A program made the position numbers and the translations under genes. Positions 33,154 through 42,136 of a stretch of DNA of 42,136 nucleotides are shown piece after piece. How positions within the stretch are numbered: the stretch's first letter is position 1; every line of letters starts with the position of its first letter. A model generated the notes under the pieces. It was not told the origin of the DNA, searched no databases, and worked only from the letters and a program-made list of their open reading frames with translations. Location of the stretch: NCBI GenBank assembly GCA_026996295.1, contig JALWLL010000067.1, positions 1 through 42,136 of the forward strand, read 5' to 3'. The stretch comes from Sulfurimonas sp. (GTDB lineage Bacteria; Campylobacterota; Campylobacteria; Campylobacterales; Sulfurimonadaceae).

Positions 33154-34020
33154 ATGAAAAAAAAGATATTGATCACCGGAGGGGCCGGTTTTGTCGGTTC
33201 ACATCTGTGTGAAAGACTTGCTCAAAATCAAGAAAATGAAGTGTACTCGCTTGACAACTACTTTACAGGAAGCGAAGCAAATCATGTACAAGATGTCACC
33301 TACATCAAAGGCGATACAAAAGATATCGCTTCTCTTATAGATTTTGATCCTGACATGGTGTACCATCTTGGTGAGTACTCACGAGTTGAGCAAAGTTTTG
33401 ACGATATCAAAACGGTATGGGAATATAACAAAGACGGTATCTTTGCTGTTTTGGAGTTTGTACGTCGTGCAGGCTGCAAGATCCTCTATGCCGGCAGTTC
33501 AACAAAATTCGGTGATGGTGGACTTGGTAGAAGTGCGTCACCGTATGCCTGGACAAAAGCGACCAATACAGAACTGGTGATGAACTATGGCAACTGGTTT
33601 AATGTACCTTATGCCATCACCTATTTTTACAATGTTTATGGTCCAAGAGAGATTCAGACAGGAAAATATGCAACACTTATAGCACTTTTTAAGGAAAAAA
33701 TGAAAAATGCCGAACCACTTACCATCGTAAGTCCAGGCACTCAAAAGAGAAACTTCACTCACATAGACGATATCATCGATGGTTTGGTACTAGTTGGTGA
33801 AAATGGCTATGGTGATGAGTTTGGTATCGGAAGTGGTGAAGCGTTTACCATCAAAGAGGTAGCACAGATGTTTGGCGGTAAGATCGAGATGCTGCCTGAG
33901 AGAAAAGGGAACCGTATGAGTGCCGATGTCGTAACAGCAAAAACAGAAGCGCTTGGATGGAGTCCTAAAAAGAAACTCAAAGACTACATCGACACCCTAA
34001 GAAAAAACGGTTGGAAATAG
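33154..34020 (+). CDS. NAD-dependent sugar epimerase/dehydratase (extended SDR)
   Basis: The 288-aa protein has the Rossmann motif ITGGAGFVGS near the N-terminus and the catalytic YAWTK (YxxxK), with GSSTKFGDGG before it. It belongs with UDP-hexose 4-epimerases and related nucleotide-sugar enzymes. Its position at the start of a glycan locus suggests it makes a precursor sugar for LPS. It is a little shorter than GalE. The GT4 gene starts directly after its stop. Confidence 0.85.
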   Translation: MKKKILITGGAGFVGSHLCERLAQNQENEVYSLDNYFTGSEANHVQDVTYIKGDTKDIASLIDFDPDMVYHLGEYSRVEQSFDDIKTVWEYNKDGIFAVLEFVRRAGCKILYAGSSTKFGDGGLGRSASPYAWTKATNTELVMNYGNWFNVPYAITYFYNVYGPREIQTGKYATLIALFKEKMKNAEPLTIVSPGTQKRNFTHIDDIIDGLVLVGENGYGDEFGIGSGEAFTIKEVAQMFGGKIEMLPERKGNRMSADVVTAKTEALGWSPKKKLKDYIDTLRKNGWK

Positions 34021-35103
34021 ATGCGTTCAAACAAACAAGCAACAGCTGTTATTTGTCTCTCGCATCACACGGGTGGGATGGAACTTGCTGCTACAAAGCT
34101 GGCTAACAATCTCTCTAAAGCGGTAGAGATCACCTATATCATCAAAGAAAACACCTTCATACATGAGCAGTGCAGATCTAACCCTGATTATAGCGAGCTA
34201 CACTATGAAAGCATCAATTTCAGTACAACGCTGATGAGTCCCTCTATCATTTTTGGAGTGAGAAAGATCATAAAAGAAAAGGGTATCAAAAATGTTATTT
34301 TTGTAGGTGCTTCTGAGATGAAGTCACTCTATTTTGCATTTTTAGGACTCGATATCAACCTCATCGTCAGACACGGAACGATCAAATCACGCCCAAAAAA
34401 GGGTTTGTTTCACCGACTGGTCTATTCAAAAGTAAATACCCATGTAGCTATCTCCAAGTATATGTCCGGCAATGTTGAGTTTATCATACCCTTTGGAAAA
34501 AACACCAAAGCGACCGTGATCGTTCCCTCTTTGGGCAAAAAAATATCATCACTCAAACCCACAGACTCAGATACTCTCAGACTTCTGCACGCCGGAAGGG
34601 TAACCTCGGGCAAAGGGATAGACAAAGCGATTGAAGCGTGTCAAATTCTTTATGAAAACTCAATCGATTTTCATTTTGACAATTTTGGTCCTGCTGATGT
34701 AAAATACGCACAACAACTTCAAGAGCTTTTAAATGCTATAGCGTACAAGGAGCATATTCATATAAACGGTTTTACCAATAATATTTATGATGAATATCCA
34801 AAACACGATATATTTATATTTCCTACACCCGATGAGGGCTATGGCAATGTTATGATGGAAGCGATCTCTCACGGCATTATAGTTTTGGCATTTGATAACA
34901 CCGCTATTTCAAACTTCGGGGAGATGGGCTTTCATATCCACCTAGTAGAAGACAAAAGTTTACAAGCACTTAAAGAGAGACTTCTTTATATTGCTCATAA
35001 TCTTGAGAGTGAAAAAGCAAAAGCAAGGCAAAACATAGAAAAAGCAAAAATCATTTTTGCTCCTGAGCGTGAGGTAAAAGAGTACCTCGAGTTACTCATC
35101 TAA
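34021..35103 (+). CDS. Glycosyltransferase family 4
   Basis: The 360-aa product has a GT-B layout: an N-terminal acceptor half with SHHTGGMELAATKLANN, and a C-terminal donor half with LHAGRVTSGKGID and PTPDEGYGNVMMEAISHG, whose two glutamates form the EX7E motif. It probably adds a hexose to LPS core or O-chain. ATG follows the epimerase stop with no gap. The O-antigen ligase gene starts 14 bases later. Confidence 0.87.
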   Translation: MRSNKQATAVICLSHHTGGMELAATKLANNLSKAVEITYIIKENTFIHEQCRSNPDYSELHYESINFSTTLMSPSIIFGVRKIIKEKGIKNVIFVGASEMKSLYFAFLGLDINLIVRHGTIKSRPKKGLFHRLVYSKVNTHVAISKYMSGNVEFIIPFGKNTKATVIVPSLGKKISSLKPTDSDTLRLLHAGRVTSGKGIDKAIEACQILYENSIDFHFDNFGPADVKYAQQLQELLNAIAYKEHIHINGFTNNIYDEYPKHDIFIFPTPDEGYGNVMMEAISHGIIVLAFDNTAISNFGEMGFHIHLVEDKSLQALKERLLYIAHNLESEKAKARQNIEKAKIIFAPEREVKEYLELLI

Positions 35104-35117
35104 ACCTTTAAGGAAAA

Positions 35118-36428
35118 ATGGTACATATGGCATCTGAGAATATACTCGAAAATAAATATTATGCAAAGAGCATTCTTTTTTTAATTTTCTGCTATACATT
35201 TATCAACATAAAATTTTACCATTTTGGAGATATTCTTCTAGGTCTTATTATCTTGGGAACCCTCCCTATATTTGTTATCTATAAAAAAACGATATTCAAA
35301 GATCCCATAGTGATCCTCTTTGCCCTTGTTGTAATACTACAAATACTCAGCTGGCTTAACAGTGTCATCTTTGCACCAGAATTTGCAAACAAAGCCCCGA
35401 CACCGGACAGACTTGGAAAACTTTTTGTCTTTTTCTTTATTGCATATTGGCTTAAAGGTAATCTCAAAAATGTCATTATGCTTTGGCTTTTTTTCATTTT
35501 CGGATTTATTTTCACCATTGTACTCAATGTCGATATAAGCTATCTGTATGATCTCACTTTTACACATGAAAGAGCTGATTTTTTGATTAAGAACTCCCAA
35601 TTTGACTCTATGCTTGCGGGTACAAGTTTACTGATCTCACTCTTTTTGTTCTATCTCACCTACCACGCTGACATCTCTTCTAAAAACATGAAAAGACTAC
35701 TCCTTTTTGGCACCTTTGTATCGATCCTTGTATTCACTTATCTCGTTGTAATTACACAATCAAGACAGGTATGGCTTGGGCTGTTTATCGCCATTGTTGT
35801 TGGAGTTATCACCTATATAAAAATATACCATATTAAAAACATAAAAATGATTCTTCTTGGAGCTCTTTTAACAGCAGGAGCATTTGTTTTACTTACAAAC
35901 TCCTCTATCATACAAGAGAGAATCTCACATGAGCAGACTACTATAGACTCTATTATAGATCAAAACACTTCTATTGAGATGTCCAGTATAGGGATCAGAG
36001 TGAGCTCTTGGCTGGATGCTCTTGAGTGGATACAACGCCATCCGATTTTAGGTCTGGATTCAGAAGCGATACCTGAAGTGATCCGACAATCAGACAGATT
36101 TGATGAGAGCTTAAAAAAGCGATTTGGACACTTACATAACTTTTTTATAGAAACTTTGGTTGCTTATGGCTTTGTAGGACTTTTTTTCATGTTAGCTCTT
36201 TATTATTTCATCATTAAAAGTATAAAAGATGACGCTTTAAGCCATGAAAATAGAAAAATGTTTTTCCCTTTTGCCATCACTTTTTTACTCTTTTGGCTAA
36301 TCATAAATAACTTTGAAACATTTAACAGCAGGTGGCTTGGTGTTTATGTAAACAACATTATCATTGCAAGTTTTTATACTTTTTATCTCACAAACTCTTT
36401 AAAAGCAAAAAAACCTACCCTTTCCTAA
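35118..36428 (+). CDS. O-antigen ligase family protein (WaaL/Wzy_C type)
   Basis: The 436-aa protein has about ten to twelve membrane helices, a long periplasmic loop (about 270-345) and the motif LHNFFIETLVAYGFVGLFF with the essential-type histidine. SRQVWLGLFIA holds an Arg typical of the family. These proteins either attach O-antigen to lipid A-core (WaaL) or polymerise it (Wzy); which one is not decided here. The 3' end overlaps by 14 bases the end of the opposing GT2 gene. Confidence 0.82.
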   Translation: MVHMASENILENKYYAKSILFLIFCYTFINIKFYHFGDILLGLIILGTLPIFVIYKKTIFKDPIVILFALVVILQILSWLNSVIFAPEFANKAPTPDRLGKLFVFFFIAYWLKGNLKNVIMLWLFFIFGFIFTIVLNVDISYLYDLTFTHERADFLIKNSQFDSMLAGTSLLISLFLFYLTYHADISSKNMKRLLLFGTFVSILVFTYLVVITQSRQVWLGLFIAIVVGVITYIKIYHIKNIKMILLGALLTAGAFVLLTNSSIIQERISHEQTTIDSIIDQNTSIEMSSIGIRVSSWLDALEWIQRHPILGLDSEAIPEVIRQSDRFDESLKKRFGHLHNFFIETLVAYGFVGLFFMLALYYFIIKSIKDDALSHENRKMFFPFAITFLLFWLIINNFETFNSRWLGVYVNNIIIASFYTFYLTNSLKAKKPTLS

Positions 36429-37236
36429 TCCCGTTTTTACAAATATATAAATTTTTCATCTGTCTTTCTTTCATTTGTTCTCTTCCATTCTCACCGCCGA
36501 GCGCATCAGATTTTTCATGATACAGATGATATACAATCGCTATATTTTTACTTGATTTCACACTATAACCCGCCATTTTAAATCTCCAGTCCAAATCCGT
36601 ATCATCTGCAATAGAGGAGTTTTCATAACCCTCATCAAAACCGTTAATCGCTACAAAATCCTCCTTAAAACATGACCAGTTACAGCCCAAAATAGCGATC
36701 GCACGTTTTCTTTTAGAAAGAAAGAGTTTGTATATGAGAGAGTTTGGATTTATATATATCCCCTGCTCACATCGTATATCTTTGTTGAACATAAATTTCA
36801 ATAAAAAAAGAAAATAAAACTTCTCCAAAGTACGCACTCTAAGCTTCCCATCTCGTATCGCTTGAGAAGTTTTTTGATCCAAATTTACTCTTCTTCCAGC
36901 CAGGATTTGACCTCTTTTTGCAATTGTTATCTGTGAGCTTATAAAACGAGAATGGGGCAGTACATCCCCATCTATAAAAAGAAGATACTCTCCACTACTT
37001 GCAACAATCGCTTTGTTTTGAATTGTTGTTTTTGTTCGTCCGGTATCGGGATGAAAGATATGCTTAATAGTGAGTTTATCTGTATATGTTTGCAGCAGTT
37101 TGGCTGTTTCTTGTGCATCATCATCTTCTGCGACAACCACCTCAAAATCATCATAATCTTGCAACATCAGAGCTTGTAAAACGAGAGAGAGGGTTGCATT
37201 GTCTTTATAGGTTGTGACAATAACACTAACTTTCAC
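36415..37236 (-). CDS. Glycosyltransferase family 2
   Basis: The 273-aa protein has a GT-A fold: SVIVTTYKDNATL at the N-terminus, FIDGDVLPHS with the DxD metal site, and a C-terminal DDTDLDWRFK matching the catalytic (E/D)DxDW region. It starts with GTG inside the end of the upstream GT4 gene (11-base overlap). It probably adds a sugar to surface glycan. It ends overlapping the O-antigen ligase gene. Confidence 0.85.
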   Translation of the reverse strand: MKVSVIVTTYKDNATLSLVLQALMLQDYDDFEVVVAEDDDAQETAKLLQTYTDKLTIKHIFHPDTGRTKTTIQNKAIVASSGEYLLFIDGDVLPHSRFISSQITIAKRGQILAGRRVNLDQKTSQAIRDGKLRVRTLEKFYFLFLLKFMFNKDIRCEQGIYINPNSLIYKLFLSKRKRAIAILGCNWSCFKEDFVAINGFDEGYENSSIADDTDLDWRFKMAGYSVKSSKNIAIVYHLYHEKSDALGGENGREQMKERQMKNLYICKNGIRKG

Positions 37237-38338
37237 TCAAGTCCTTTATGATAGCTCCCAACTTCTTAAACTGTTTTTCATTGGAAAATTTTTCTTCACA
37301 TTTTTTTTGCCCATGTAACGCAATTTTTTCTTTGAGTGTTTTGTCATCTACAAGTTTTTGTATCTTTTGTGCCAAACTTTCAAAATTTCCAACTTCAAAA
37401 AGAAGTCCTGTGTGTTCATCATCTATGATCTCTACCACACCGCCGCTGTTTGAACCGATAACAGCAGTTTGAACCTGCATAGCTTCTATCACAACCAGAC
37501 CGAAGGTTTCTCTTTTAGAAGCCATCACTATCACATCACAGGCTTGAAAAAAATGGTGAGGATTTTTCATAAAACCTAAAAAATGCACCCTCTCTGCAAC
37601 ACCCAAATCCTTAGCTAAACGCTTAAGCTCTTCTGTGTAGCCCTTTTTCATCTCATGCCCGACAAAATATGCCTCAACATGTTCATTATCTATTTTGGAA
37701 AGTGCTTTTATGAGAAGGTGCTGCCCTTTTGCTTCATTGATACGGCCAACCATTCCAACATTAAAATTTTCTTCTTCAAATCCAATCTCTCGTTTGAAAC
37801 CTTTTAGTGCATCATCATTTAATTGTTCAACTTTCTCAGAACCCATATAAAGCACTTCAATCTGAGGACGAATATCTTGAGGAATGAATCTCTCTAGTTG
37901 CTCTTTAACCTGATAGGTTACAGGCAGCATCAAATCAATATTTTTATATAAAAACCTGTGGTAAAAATCATCTTTAAAACGTGTCATCGTCATGTTACGC
38001 GTTTGCACCAACTTTGGTTTTTTCTTTGAGAGCAGTTTTGCCAGCACCACAAAAGGTATATCTTTCGTCCAGTGAAGATGAATCACAGCCACATCTCTTG
38101 CATCGATCACATCAGCAAGTTTTTTCGCAGCACCAAACATAAAAAAGTTAGATGTTTTATCTATTTTTATATATTCATCTTGAGCATCTTCATAATACTG
38201 CTCAAGCTTTGTATCTTCATTTAAAACAGAGATCACTTCAAACATATCCTTGAGTGCCTTGGCCGCTCTTACCATATACAGTTCAAGCCCACCAAGATCA
38301 GGAGACATACACAGCTCCATTACAACTTTTCTACTCAT
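37226..38338 (-). CDS. Glycosyltransferase family 4
   Basis: The 370-aa GT-B enzyme has SPDLGGLELYMVRAAKAL near the N-terminus, VGMVGRINEAKGQHLL at the start of the donor domain, and SKRETFGLVVIEAMQ with the EX7E pair. The start overlaps the stop of the GT2 gene upstream by eight bases, and its end overlaps the GTG of the next, so the three genes 39071-36415 form a tightly coupled operon. LPS core or O-chain synthesis. Confidence 0.88.
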   Translation of the reverse strand: MSRKVVMELCMSPDLGGLELYMVRAAKALKDMFEVISVLNEDTKLEQYYEDAQDEYIKIDKTSNFFMFGAAKKLADVIDARDVAVIHLHWTKDIPFVVLAKLLSKKKPKLVQTRNMTMTRFKDDFYHRFLYKNIDLMLPVTYQVKEQLERFIPQDIRPQIEVLYMGSEKVEQLNDDALKGFKREIGFEEENFNVGMVGRINEAKGQHLLIKALSKIDNEHVEAYFVGHEMKKGYTEELKRLAKDLGVAERVHFLGFMKNPHHFFQACDVIVMASKRETFGLVVIEAMQVQTAVIGSNSGGVVEIIDDEHTGLLFEVGNFESLAQKIQKLVDDKTLKEKIALHGQKKCEEKFSNEKQFKKLGAIIKDLSES

Positions 38339-39071
38339 TTTCTTGCATCTCCACTATTAAAGCATATTTCATATACGAGCTAAATGCCGAAATGACTGCT
38401 ACATTCCAGCCATTGAGCCCATGGAATGCTCCACCTTTTAAGATCAAAGCCTTAAACAAAGCACCCACACCATGTAAAAAAGGGTCAAACTTACTCGCTC
38501 GTTTACCCTCTTGGTATGCTATTCTCGCTCCACGTGTGATAAACTTATGCGTCGTTTGAATCATATGAGCATAATCTTCATAAGAATAGTGCAGCATATC
38601 AGCATCCAAATCTTTTACGTTTTGTGTATCAACCCGAGCATGACCACCCGCTGTTGTGTAGCCACACTTGGTTCTGTTGTAGAGCCTTGTGACCCTGTCT
38701 GGATACCAAAGCTTGATAAAGTTCTTGCCCACATAGCTCTTTCTTGCAAAACTAAACGCATCGTAGCGTGTGCTGTCAAGATCTAGGTTTTTTATGGCTT
38801 CGATCGCATTTGTATCGAGTCGCTCATCGGCATCGATGCTGAGAATCCAGTCATACTTTGCCAAAGGGGCACCAAAAGCTTTTTGTCTTCCATCACCAAG
38901 ATACTCCTGTTTTACAACTTTAGCACCTAAGGACTCAGCTATCTCACATGTTCTGTCACTACTGAGTGAATCAACGACCAGCACCTCATCACAAACTTCT
39001 TGAACCGATTTTATAACTTCTTCAATATTTTTTTCTTCATTAAGGGTAATAATATTTGCTGTTATTTTCAT
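38331..39071 (-). CDS. Glycosyltransferase family 2, WaaE/KdtX-like
   Basis: The 246-aa protein has the GT-A start ANIITLNEEKNIEEVI, then VDSLSSDRTCEIAESLGA and SIDADERLD with the DxD motif, and PDRVTRLYNRTKC. This pattern is typical of the WaaE/KdtX group, which adds glucose to inner-core heptose. The exact sugar is inferred. First gene of a minus-strand triplet and divergent from the GT4 gene at 39136. Confidence 0.85.
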   Translation of the reverse strand: MKITANIITLNEEKNIEEVIKSVQEVCDEVLVVDSLSSDRTCEIAESLGAKVVKQEYLGDGRQKAFGAPLAKYDWILSIDADERLDTNAIEAIKNLDLDSTRYDAFSFARKSYVGKNFIKLWYPDRVTRLYNRTKCGYTTAGGHARVDTQNVKDLDADMLHYSYEDYAHMIQTTHKFITRGARIAYQEGKRASKFDPFLHGVGALFKALILKGGAFHGLNGWNVAVISAFSSYMKYALIVEMQENE

Positions 39072-39101
39072 AAAGCTTATTTTAGCATAGTAAACTTTCG
39101 A

Positions 39102-39122
39102 TATAATTTCATAAATTATAAT
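39102..39122 (+). promoter_or_regulatory. Tandem -10 boxes before the GT4 gene
   Basis: TATAAT occurs at 39102-39107 and again at 39117-39122, 28 and 13 bases before the ATG. Either could serve; the first leaves a more usual leader. Confidence 0.4.
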
Positions 39123-39135
39123 TCAGGCCATAAAA

Positions 39136-40299
39136 ATGAAAGTTGCTGTAGTTGTTCGTAGTTTAAAAATAGGGGGGATGGAACGTGTTGCCATCTCTTT
39201 GACAAAAGCGTTTCAAGATGCCGGACACGACAGCCATCTTATCTATTTTAAGCACAAAAAAAAGCATTACTCAACTCAAGAGATACAAAATGTTCACTTC
39301 TGGAATTTTGATACTTTTTTGGCCAAAACCGTCGTTGGGCTTTTTTATGAAATTCTCATACGAATTCTCAATATCCCCTTTCGCCAAAGCTATGCTATCA
39401 CCAAAGGTTTTGTGACATCCTTTATCTTTAAGTCCAAAATCAAACAACTTGAAAAAAATTCGACCCCTTTTGACTTTATTATTATCAGAGGACAAGGTAC
39501 CTTTGAGTTTTTATGGTTCAATCAAGATAAACGCTATGTACAGGTTTGTGAAAACCTTCTCTATCCCGACCATAAGATGACCTATTTTAGAAAAATACAT
39601 GCAAAGTGTCTTTATGACAACAAAAACATTGCCTGTGTCTCAAGCGGAGTACTGCAAAGTTTTCATGATCTTGAAAACGAAGCGGGACTCAAAGCAAAAA
39701 AAGCGATCAAGATCACAAACCCCATAGATGTACACAACATACAAACGGCATCCAAAGAGTATCGTCCGGATATCGAAGCACCCTATATTGTCAATGTCGG
39801 CAGAATTGCTCCCGTCAAACAGCTTTCGCTTCTCATCGATGCCTATGCTTACATGAAGCAAAAATATGGCACTTCCCATAAACTTGTACTTGTAGGACAA
39901 GGACATGATGAAGAGAACATTCGCCAAAAAATAAAAACCATGCAACTTGAAAAAGATGTTATCCTCGCGGGCTTACAAACAAATCCCTACCCATGGATAG
40001 CCAATGCAGACCTTTTTGTACTCAGCTCAAAGCATGAAGGACTTGGCATGGTACTTCTAGAAGCGCTTGCCTGCAGAACACACCTCGTTGTTACAAAAAG
40101 CCCCGGTGGCGTAACCGATATTATGCAAAATGAACTTGAGCATTTTCTTTGTGAAGCTAACGATAAAGCGTTGGGTGAGAGGATATATCAAGAACTCACA
40201 CAACCCTCTCCTATAGATTTTGACAAACATTTAGAACCTTTTTTGCCACAAACCATACTTAACAAATATATAGAAGAATTTTCTATAAACAAAGGCTAG
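39136..40299 (+). CDS. Glycosyltransferase family 4
   Basis: The 387-aa GT-B enzyme begins VVRSLKIGGMERVAISL and has VNVGRIAPVKQLSLLI and SSKHEGLGMVLLEALA, with the EX7E motif, and SPGGVTDIM near the end. Family features resemble WaaG-like core glucosyltransferases and PglH/PglJ-type enzymes. The Kdo-kinase-like gene follows by three bases, suggesting inner-core assembly. Confidence 0.88.
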   Translation: MKVAVVVRSLKIGGMERVAISLTKAFQDAGHDSHLIYFKHKKKHYSTQEIQNVHFWNFDTFLAKTVVGLFYEILIRILNIPFRQSYAITKGFVTSFIFKSKIKQLEKNSTPFDFIIIRGQGTFEFLWFNQDKRYVQVCENLLYPDHKMTYFRKIHAKCLYDNKNIACVSSGVLQSFHDLENEAGLKAKKAIKITNPIDVHNIQTASKEYRPDIEAPYIVNVGRIAPVKQLSLLIDAYAYMKQKYGTSHKLVLVGQGHDEENIRQKIKTMQLEKDVILAGLQTNPYPWIANADLFVLSSKHEGLGMVLLEALACRTHLVVTKSPGGVTDIMQNELEHFLCEANDKALGERIYQELTQPSPIDFDKHLEPFLPQTILNKYIEEFSINKG

Positions 40300-40302
40300 A
40301 TA

Positions 40303-41049
40303 GTGTCTTATAAATACACTTTAAACGAAAAATACACCTCTTTTGAAAATGAACTTCTAAATATCAGAGATATTTTTCAAAACTCCCATGAGAGTATCCA
40401 TAAAGCACGAAACGAGCTTAAAATCATTGAACTTCACGGTATTCAATGCGTTGTAAAATCATTCAAAGTACCCCATATAATAAATAGATTTGCATACACC
40501 TTTTTACGTGAAGGCAAAGCAAAAAAATCTTACAACAACGCAGTAAAACTACAAAAGCTCAATGTCAATACACCCGAACCTATAGGGATCATAGAGTTTT
40601 TTCAAACAGGACTTTTAAGCCAAAGTTTTTTTATTGCATCTTATGAGCCTTATGATTTTACAATCAGAGAGGTTTTTCATCATAAGGTAGATGATGTTGA
40701 AGAGATTTTAAAAGAGTTTGCAAAATTCACTTATGAGATTCATCAAAAAGGTGTTTGGCATGTTGATTATTCACTTGGAAATATCCTCATCTCAAAAAAA
40801 GAGGATGGCAGTTACAAGTTCTCTTTGGTAGATATCAATCGTATGGAGTTTAAAAAGATACCACCAGATGAGGGACTCAAAAATTTCAATAAATTTTGGG
40901 CAAAATTTGACACTGATCTGCCTCTTATAGCAAAAGAGTATGCCAAATTAGCCGGTTTTAATGAAGAGGAAGCTGTTAGGATTGTTCTAGAAGAAGCAAA
41001 AAAGCTTGAAGACAAAGTCAACCTTAAGAGAAAACTAAAAGGTCGCTAG
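40303..41049 (+). CDS. LPS kinase-like protein (WaaP/KdkA/InaA family)
   Basis: The 248-aa protein has a small protein-kinase-like fold: CVVKSFKV with the ATP-binding lysine, WHVDYSLGNILI as the HxDxxxxN catalytic loop, and LVDINRMEF in place of DFG. These enzymes phosphorylate Kdo or heptose in the LPS inner core. It starts with GTG three bases after the GT4 stop. Its last 15 bases overlap the end of the opposing heptosyltransferase gene. Confidence 0.78.
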   Translation: MSYKYTLNEKYTSFENELLNIRDIFQNSHESIHKARNELKIIELHGIQCVVKSFKVPHIINRFAYTFLREGKAKKSYNNAVKLQKLNVNTPEPIGIIEFFQTGLLSQSFFIASYEPYDFTIREVFHHKVDDVEEILKEFAKFTYEIHQKGVWHVDYSLGNILISKKEDGSYKFSLVDINRMEFKKIPPDEGLKNFNKFWAKFDTDLPLIAKEYAKLAGFNEEEAVRIVLEEAKKLEDKVNLKRKLKGR

Positions 41050-42000
41050 AGCAGCTTTTACTTGTTCAAACACCTCTGCACGCTTTTTGGCATCACTTGG
41101 CAACATAAAATGGTGTTGCAGCTTTTCCTCTCCTACGCTTTTCCACCTCGCAGCACTGGCAAAGAGTGAATCTGCGAAAAATGTCATGGTTGCACACCCC
41201 ACAAGAGATGCCAAATGATATGTTCCCGTGGAGGTTGAGATAAAAAGTTTACAATTTGCGATGAGTTTTGCAAAATGGATCAATCCATCTTCTGAGATAT
41301 GCAATACTACAGAAGTGTTTTGAAATCTTCTTTGCATCTCTTGATACAACACTTTTTCATCGGGACCAAAAGTGAGAAGCACTTGATAGTTTTTGTTTTT
41401 TACAACCTCACCAATAAGCACTTCATACTCATCAAGTGTCCAGTTTGCATCAGATGAACCTCCAAAACCTACGTGAAATACTATCACCTCTTTTTCTATA
41501 GCATGTTTTTTGCAAAAATCCCTATAAATATCTTTAGCATCATCAAACGCTAAAAGGGGTTGCGGATAGTGCTCTTTGATATCTGAAAAGAGTACTTTCG
41601 TCAGCGCAATATTGTACTCAAACTCAGCCATTTCAACCCGTGAGCGTCTTTGTTTCACTCGTCTGTTGTAAAATATTTGAGCAATTTTTGTAGCGGGGGC
41701 TATACGGATTTTTATCTGAGCTAAAAACTGAGCCAGAGCAACTCGTGTATTTGAGAAAAAACTTATCGAAGCATCGATCTTGTGTTTTTTGATTTTTTGT
41801 ACCAACTCAAAAAGAGGACTTTGCGGAGTATCGACTATCACCTCATCTATAAACTCGCAAGCCTCTGCCAACTCTTTGTTTAAAGGGGCAACGCAAGCGA
41901 TTATCTTATTGTGCGGGTTATACTTTTTCAAGATATAAATAGCCGGCAGTGCTGTGATAAAATCTCCAAGTTTATCTGTTCGTACAACAAGTATATTCAA
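41035..42000 (-). CDS. Glycosyltransferase family 9 (heptosyltransferase-like)
   Basis: The 321-aa protein begins ILVVRTDKLGDFITALPA, the GT9 signature, and has VFHVGFGGSSDANW and STSTGTYHLASLVGC, the donor-site region of ADP-heptose transferases. It probably adds heptose to the LPS inner core. Translation starts at TTG (41998-42000), which is supported because the next residues are exactly the family N-terminus. It lies three bases after the stop of a UDP-glucose dehydrogenase gene. Confidence 0.9.
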   Translation of the reverse strand: MNILVVRTDKLGDFITALPAIYILKKYNPHNKIIACVAPLNKELAEACEFIDEVIVDTPQSPLFELVQKIKKHKIDASISFFSNTRVALAQFLAQIKIRIAPATKIAQIFYNRRVKQRRSRVEMAEFEYNIALTKVLFSDIKEHYPQPLLAFDDAKDIYRDFCKKHAIEKEVIVFHVGFGGSSDANWTLDEYEVLIGEVVKNKNYQVLLTFGPDEKVLYQEMQRRFQNTSVVLHISEDGLIHFAKLIANCKLFISTSTGTYHLASLVGCATMTFFADSLFASAARWKSVGEEKLQHHFMLPSDAKKRAEVFEQVKAALATF

Positions 42001-42003
42001 TGA

Positions 42004-42136
42004 CTATTGTACCCCAATCTGAAAATATTCAAAGCCGTACTCAGCCATTTTTTCTTTTTTAAACTGGTTTCTTCCATCAAAAAAAACAGGGCTTTTGAGA
42101 AGTTTTTTCATCTCTGTAAAGTCGGGACTTCTAAAC
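42004..42136 (-). CDS. UDP-glucose 6-dehydrogenase, C-terminal end (partial)
   Basis: The last 43 codons of a gene entering from the right edge are present. They read RSPDFTEMKKLLKSP and VFFDGRNQF, then MAEYGFEYFQIG, matching the C-terminal part of UDP-glucose/GDP-mannose dehydrogenases, where the phrase 'DGRN' is highly conserved. The enzyme would make UDP-glucuronate for surface glycans. The start lies outside the window. It precedes the heptosyltransferase gene by three bases. Confidence 0.82.
   Translation of the reverse strand, partial: FRSPDFTEMKKLLKSPVFFDGRNQFKKEKMAEYGFEYFQIGVQ

Noticed and set aside
1-42136. CRISPR array, insertion sequence or rRNA operon
   Set aside because: No regularly spaced repeats, transposase-like protein or rRNA-like sequence was seen on either strand.

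Overview
The window is a low-GC chromosomal segment that most resembles a Campylobacterota (Epsilonproteobacteria) genome of the Sulfurimonas/Sulfurovum type. Pointers are a three-domain desulforubrerythrin next to a PerR-like Fur protein, an isolated hisD, a Tat-exported molybdoenzyme with a 16-Cys ferredoxin and an NrfD anchor, an anaerobic hemN, and a Gram-negative LPS locus. The assignment rests on gene content and protein character, not on a database search.

Layout. 1-325: the right edge of what looks like an integrated element. Only the 3' half of a tRNA-Asn is present, the usual footprint of an integrase att site. 326-5741: peroxide defence (desulforubrerythrin, divergent perR), an outer-membrane barrel protein, prs, lepA and comF. 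5733-10564: an AsmA-like protein, then grpE-dnaK behind a consensus sigma-70 promoter that carries two HspR-type (HAIR-like) inverted repeats, ending at a strong terminator. 10579-13297: an oleate hydratase family protein, a NosL-like lipoprotein and a membrane-anchored thioredoxin-like protein. 13330-18276: a three-gene molybdopterin oxidoreductase operon (ferredoxin, NrfD anchor, 1129-aa catalytic subunit). 18549-21901: a DUF2231 membrane protein, hisD, an unrecognised protein with a basic tail, a monohaem cytochrome c and a small conserved-looking protein, with an extra ~41-codon membrane mini-gene upstream.

22105-25121 is the most intriguing block. A near-consensus promoter with a palindrome just upstream drives an 82-aa protein that is more than half lysine. 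It is followed by the complete AmmeMemoRadiSam set (AMMECR1-like AmrA, radical SAM AmrS, Memo-like AmrB) and a small cupin. The biochemical job of this set in bacteria is, to my knowledge, unresolved. A highly expressed lysine-rich protein at its head is a testable candidate partner or substrate.

25127-30839: an RhlE-type helicase, DUF2062 and DUF1294 proteins, and a hemN / Fe-S protein / lgt / DUF1294 operon. 30988-33088: the last 36 codons of a lost ABC transporter, abutting an LtaS-like phosphoglycerol-transferase family protein. 33154-42136: an LPS or surface-glycan locus with an epimerase, an O-antigen ligase, five glycosyltransferases (GT2/GT4), a WaaP/Kdo-kinase-like protein, a GT9 heptosyltransferase and the 3' end of a UDP-glucose dehydrogenase gene. 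Genes there are tightly packed, with overlapping stop codons on opposite strands. Three genes in the window (perR, the cupin and the LtaS-like gene) have a -10 box ending only 5-6 nt before ATG, which suggests leaderless transcripts.
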